Below, in pieces: positions 58,551-61,237 of a stretch of DNA of 61,237 nucleotides. Under the pieces are notes generated by a model. That model searched no databases. It was not told where the DNA came from and was given only the letters and a program-made list of their open reading frames with translations. Position 1 is the first letter of the stretch, and each line of letters opens with the position of its first letter. Origin of the DNA: Bacteroidales bacterium (GTDB taxonomy: Bacteria; Bacteroidota; Bacteroidia; Bacteroidales; UBA7960); NCBI GenBank assembly GCA_012521995.1, contig JAAYLH010000077.1:1-61237 (forward strand), read 5' to 3'. The position numbers and the translations under genes are program-made.

Positions 58551-61237
58551 TTATTCCACAATGATTTCATCCACGAAAATGTACGCATCACCCCCGGCAC
58601 CCAGGTGCCATTGGGGAATGATGCCGAAGTTGGTGGCCTTCACCTTTACAAAGCGGGCTTTAGTATTGATCCTTGCGCCAAAATCTTTCACCACGTAGCT
58701 GTAATCGTCGATGGGTACGGTGTTCTCAACAAAGGCCACCCTGACGAAGTCTTCTCCATCATCGCTGACATAAAAACTGACATCAACGGGCATCCAGATC
58801 CATGAGCGGATTTCCTGGACAAAGCCGGCAGCCACGTATTTGATGGGCTGAACCTTTCCCAGGTCGACAATGGCTTCGAAGTCGGTGCCGGTATAGCCCT
58901 GCCATCCGCCGAGCCGCCAGTTTTCACTGCCCCTGAGTCCGTCGATGAGGGCTTCTTCCCCACCCGCGTGGTAATTCGGAGCCCATTCCGTAAGGATATC
59001 TATGGAGCGTTCAATATTCAGCTTCACGAAGGAGGCTTTTACAGGAAAGCTATACCCCATTCCTTCCTGGAAAGTAACAGCCTTTACGGTCACGGTGGTA
59101 TCGAGGGTAATAGGGCCTTCGTATTTGTTTGATTCCCGGGTAGGTGTGGTTCCATCGAGGGTGTAATAGATATCCAGACCGGGCTGTATGGCTGCCATTT
59201 CTATTTGGGCAGATTCCCTGATGCGGGCGCCTTCGGAGATGATGGCAGGGACCGGAACGATGAGCTCATCCTGGATAAATGTCACTGGCACGTGCTCATC
59301 CTGGCTTCCCCATTCCTGGTTGGGCTTGCTGCCCATCTCAAAATGCAAATGCCCACCCTCCATAATGGCATCGTGAGCAATATAGGAATACGGATGTTCC
59401 TGACCATTGAGGCTGGCCGACTGGATATAGAAATTCTTCTCGGAGACCTTGTTGGCGGTAATTTTAAAAACATTTCCGTTTTCGAGGGTAATTTCCATTT
59501 CCTCAAACCAAGGGGTGCCAATGATATATTCGGGCAAGCCGGGGGTCACGGGATAAAATCCCATGGCACTCATAATCAGCCAGGCCGACATCTGCCCGCA
59601 ATCTTCATTGCCACTCAAGCCATCAGGCAGGTTTGAATACTGGGTGTCCATAATTTCCCGGACCCTTTGCTGGGTTTTCCAGGGCTGGTTTACGAAGTTG
59701 TAAAGATAAGCCATATGGTGGCTGGGTTCGTTACCATGGGCATACTGTCCAATCAGGCCGGAAATATCCTTCTGGTCACGTCCGGTAATTGGTGCAGCGG
59801 TGGTGAATAACTCATCCATCTTTGCTGCCAGTTGTTCCTTACCACCGTGTAAAGTGTAAAAACCAGTGATATCCTGGGGAACATAGAAGCTGTATTGCCA
59901 GGAGTTTGCCTCTGTAAAATGCCAGTCAACGGTGGTTGGGTCGAAAGGCGTCAGCCAGTTCCCGTTGAGCTTAGGCCGCATAAAACCCGTGGAGGGATCG
60001 AAGATGTTTTTGTAAAATTGTGCCCTTTTAATAAAGTCACGATAAACGTCATCCCGTCCCAACTCTTTTGCCATCTGGGCAATGGTCCAGTCATCGTAGG
60101 CATACTCAAGGGTTTTGGAAATGGATTCGTGTTCCTTATCTCCGGGGATATAGCCATGCTCGCGGTAAGCAGCAAGACCCAGATGATCCTGCATAGCACT
60201 ATGCAACATAGCCTCAAGGGCTTTATCAGCATCAAAATCCCTCAAGCCTTTCATATAGGTATCCACAATCACAGGCACGCTGTGATAACCGATCATGGTG
60301 CCTGTTTCATTGGCGGCAAGTTCCCAAACCGGAAGCATCCCCCCTTTTTCGTACATATCGAGCATGACCTTCACAAAGTCAATGCTTCGTGTGGGCTCCA
60401 GGATGGTCATCAGGGGGTGCCAGGTACGGTAGGTATCCCACAAGGAAAAAACAGTATAGTTTGTAAAATCTTCAGCAGTGTGGGTGTTCTTATCCATTCC
60501 CCTGTAGCGGCGGTCCACATCCATAAAGGTGTTTGGCTGGAGATATGCGTGATACATGGCAGTATAGAACACTTCCATTTGTTCGGGGGTTCCACCCTTT
60601 ACCCTGACCTTACCCAATTCATTGTTCCAGGCCTCAAAGGCTTGCTGGCGGATCTCATCAAAATTCCACCCGGGTATTTCAGCCTTCAGGTTTTTATAGG
60701 CTCCTTCATGGTCCACAGCAGAGATGGCGACCTTCACTTCGACCGGTGCATTGTCGGAAGTATCAAAGCCCACAAAGGCCTTCACGTTCAAGCCTTGTGC
60801 AAATAACAGATCAGGCTGAAGTGCATCGTCAAGGGCAATGCCTTTTCGCACAATGGGCCTGGAGAATTCCATATGGAAAAACCAGATCATGTCGTTGGCC
60901 CAGTTTGTTGAGCGTCGCATCCCGCGAATCTCGGTATCGCTGACAAACTCAATCCAGGAATCGGTCACCCGGTCACGGTGCTGCAGATCGATGATCAGAT
61001 TGGCCTCAGCGCCCTCCGGGAAGGTGTAGCGGTGGTATCCTACCCGGGTGGTGGCGGTCATTTCGGCCTGCACGCCGGGCTTGTCGAGAAACACGCTGTA
61101 ATAGCCTGCTTCGGCCTTTTCGTTTTCTTTTTTGAAGGGAGACAGGTAATCGTCGTTGATGAATTTAGGTTCACCCACAACGGGCATCAGCAGGATGTCG
61201 CCATAATCGCCGACGCCTGTCCCATTCAGTGTAGTAT
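58551..61237 (-). CDS. GH92 alpha-mannosidase with chitobiase-like and discoidin-like C-terminal domains, 5' end outside window
   Basis: The frame is open to the right edge; upstream of the ATG at 61187 it still reads NGTGVGDYGDILLMP, a conserved GH92 N-terminal motif, so that ATG is internal. About 895 residues are visible. GH92 core motifs: RYRGMDKNTHTAEDFTNYTV, FSLWDTYRTWHPLMT, NEPSHHMAYLYNFV and SGNEDCGQMSAWLIMSAMGF with the catalytic acidic residues. After the core come a chitobiase-type beta domain (GLDIYYTLDGTTPTRESNKY) and an F5/8-type-C-like domain to the end (DVSFYVSDDGEDFVRVAFVE). GH92 enzymes are calcium-dependent exo-alpha-mannosidases, mostly periplasmic, acting on N-glycans or mannans. 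Confidence 0.93.
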   Translation of the reverse strand, partial: TTLNGTGVGDYGDILLMPVVGEPKFINDDYLSPFKKENEKAEAGYYSVFLDKPGVQAEMTATTRVGYHRYTFPEGAEANLIIDLQHRDRVTDSWIEFVSDTEIRGMRRSTNWANDMIWFFHMEFSRPIVRKGIALDDALQPDLLFAQGLNVKAFVGFDTSDNAPVEVKVAISAVDHEGAYKNLKAEIPGWNFDEIRQQAFEAWNNELGKVRVKGGTPEQMEVFYTAMYHAYLQPNTFMDVDRRYRGMDKNTHTAEDFTNYTVFSLWDTYRTWHPLMTILEPTRSIDFVKVMLDMYEKGGMLPVWELAANETGTMIGYHSVPVIVDTYMKGLRDFDADKALEAMLHSAMQDHLGLAAYREHGYIPGDKEHESISKTLEYAYDDWTIAQMAKELGRDDVYRDFIKRAQFYKNIFDPSTGFMRPKLNGNWLTPFDPTTVDWHFTEANSWQYSFYVPQDITGFYTLHGGKEQLAAKMDELFTTAAPITGRDQKDISGLIGQYAHGNEPSHHMAYLYNFVNQPWKTQQRVREIMDTQYSNLPDGLSGNEDCGQMSAWLIMSAMGFYPVTPGLPEYIIGTPWFEEMEITLENGNVFKITANKVSEKNFYIQSASLNGQEHPYSYIAHDAIMEGGHLHFEMGSKPNQEWGSQDEHVPVTFIQDELIVPVPAIISEGARIRESAQIEMAAIQPGLDIYYTLDGTTPTRESNKYEGPITLDTTVTVKAVTFQEGMGYSFPVKASFVKLNIERSIDILTEWAPNYHAGGEEALIDGLRGSENWRLGGWQGYTGTDFEAIVDLGKVQPIKYVAAGFVQEIRSWIWMPVDVSFYVSDDGEDFVRVAFVENTVPIDDYSYVVKDFGARINTKARFVKVKATNFGIIPQWHLGAGGDAYIFVDEIIVE

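Overview
The window is a stretch of a Bacteroidota chromosome, most likely a free-living or sediment-type Bacteroidales/Marinilabiliales relative. This rests on CarboxypepD_reg/TonB-barrel outer-membrane proteins, GLPGLI and STN/FecR/ECF-sigma modules, GH53 and GH92 glycosidases, and several promoters with the Bacteroidota -7 box TAnnTTTG. No rRNA, intact tRNA, IS element, prophage or CRISPR array was seen. The first gene is cut by the left edge and the last (GH92) by the right edge.

Layout. 1-2.9 kb: A/T-rich accessory start with a hypothetical fragment and a two-gene AbiL/RloAB-like defence pair. 3.2-6.4 kb: two tandem paralogous exported proteins with an EF-hand-like motif, a Tyr/His/Trp-rich centre and a Ser/Arg/Thr-rich tail. 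6.8-9.1 kb: DUF922 metalloprotease-like protein and a GH53 endo-galactanase lipoprotein. 9.2-15.0 kb: sulfur-handling cluster (SLC13-type permease broken by one in-frame TGA, persulfide-dioxygenase/rhodanese fusion, two half-size YeeE/YedE transporters, CoA-disulfide-reductase-like flavoprotein). 15.1-21.1 kb: DUF2254 protein, 6-phosphofructokinase, MscS channel, DCC protein, Kv-type channel with zinc ribbon, neutral zinc metallopeptidase.

21.2-27.9 kb is the most striking part. A PhnD-type binding lipoprotein, a histidine kinase and an NtrC-type sigma-54 activator form one operon. Directly downstream lie two tandem GACGA-N4-TCGTC palindromes and a near-consensus -24/-12 promoter, followed by a YceI / outer-membrane-protein / YceI operon. 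This reads as a complete sigma-54 signalling circuit resembling AioXSR in layout.

28.2-34.8 kb: VWA protein, XRE regulator with a palindromic operator, HerA/DUF853 ATPase broken by one in-frame TAG, secreted esterase, CHAD protein, YceI, SagB-type nitroreductase. 34.9-42.4 kb: ECF sigma, FecR, an STN/carboxypeptidase-like exported protein without a TonB barrel, two tandem paralogs of it lacking STN, then a HAD phosphatase and a lipoprotein. 42.8-50.2 kb: SRPBCC protein, then OMP/GLPGLI genes divergent from a kinase/regulator/lipoprotein operon. 50.3-55.5 kb: TetR, RND exporter, LolA-like protein and porin operon. 55.6-61.2 kb: TonB-dependent receptor and GH92 mannosidase.

The three longest gaps between genes (about 450, 405 and 536 bp) each hold a large palindrome built on an exact 11-bp step. 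Two of them are clearly the same element, with a compensatory base-pair change.
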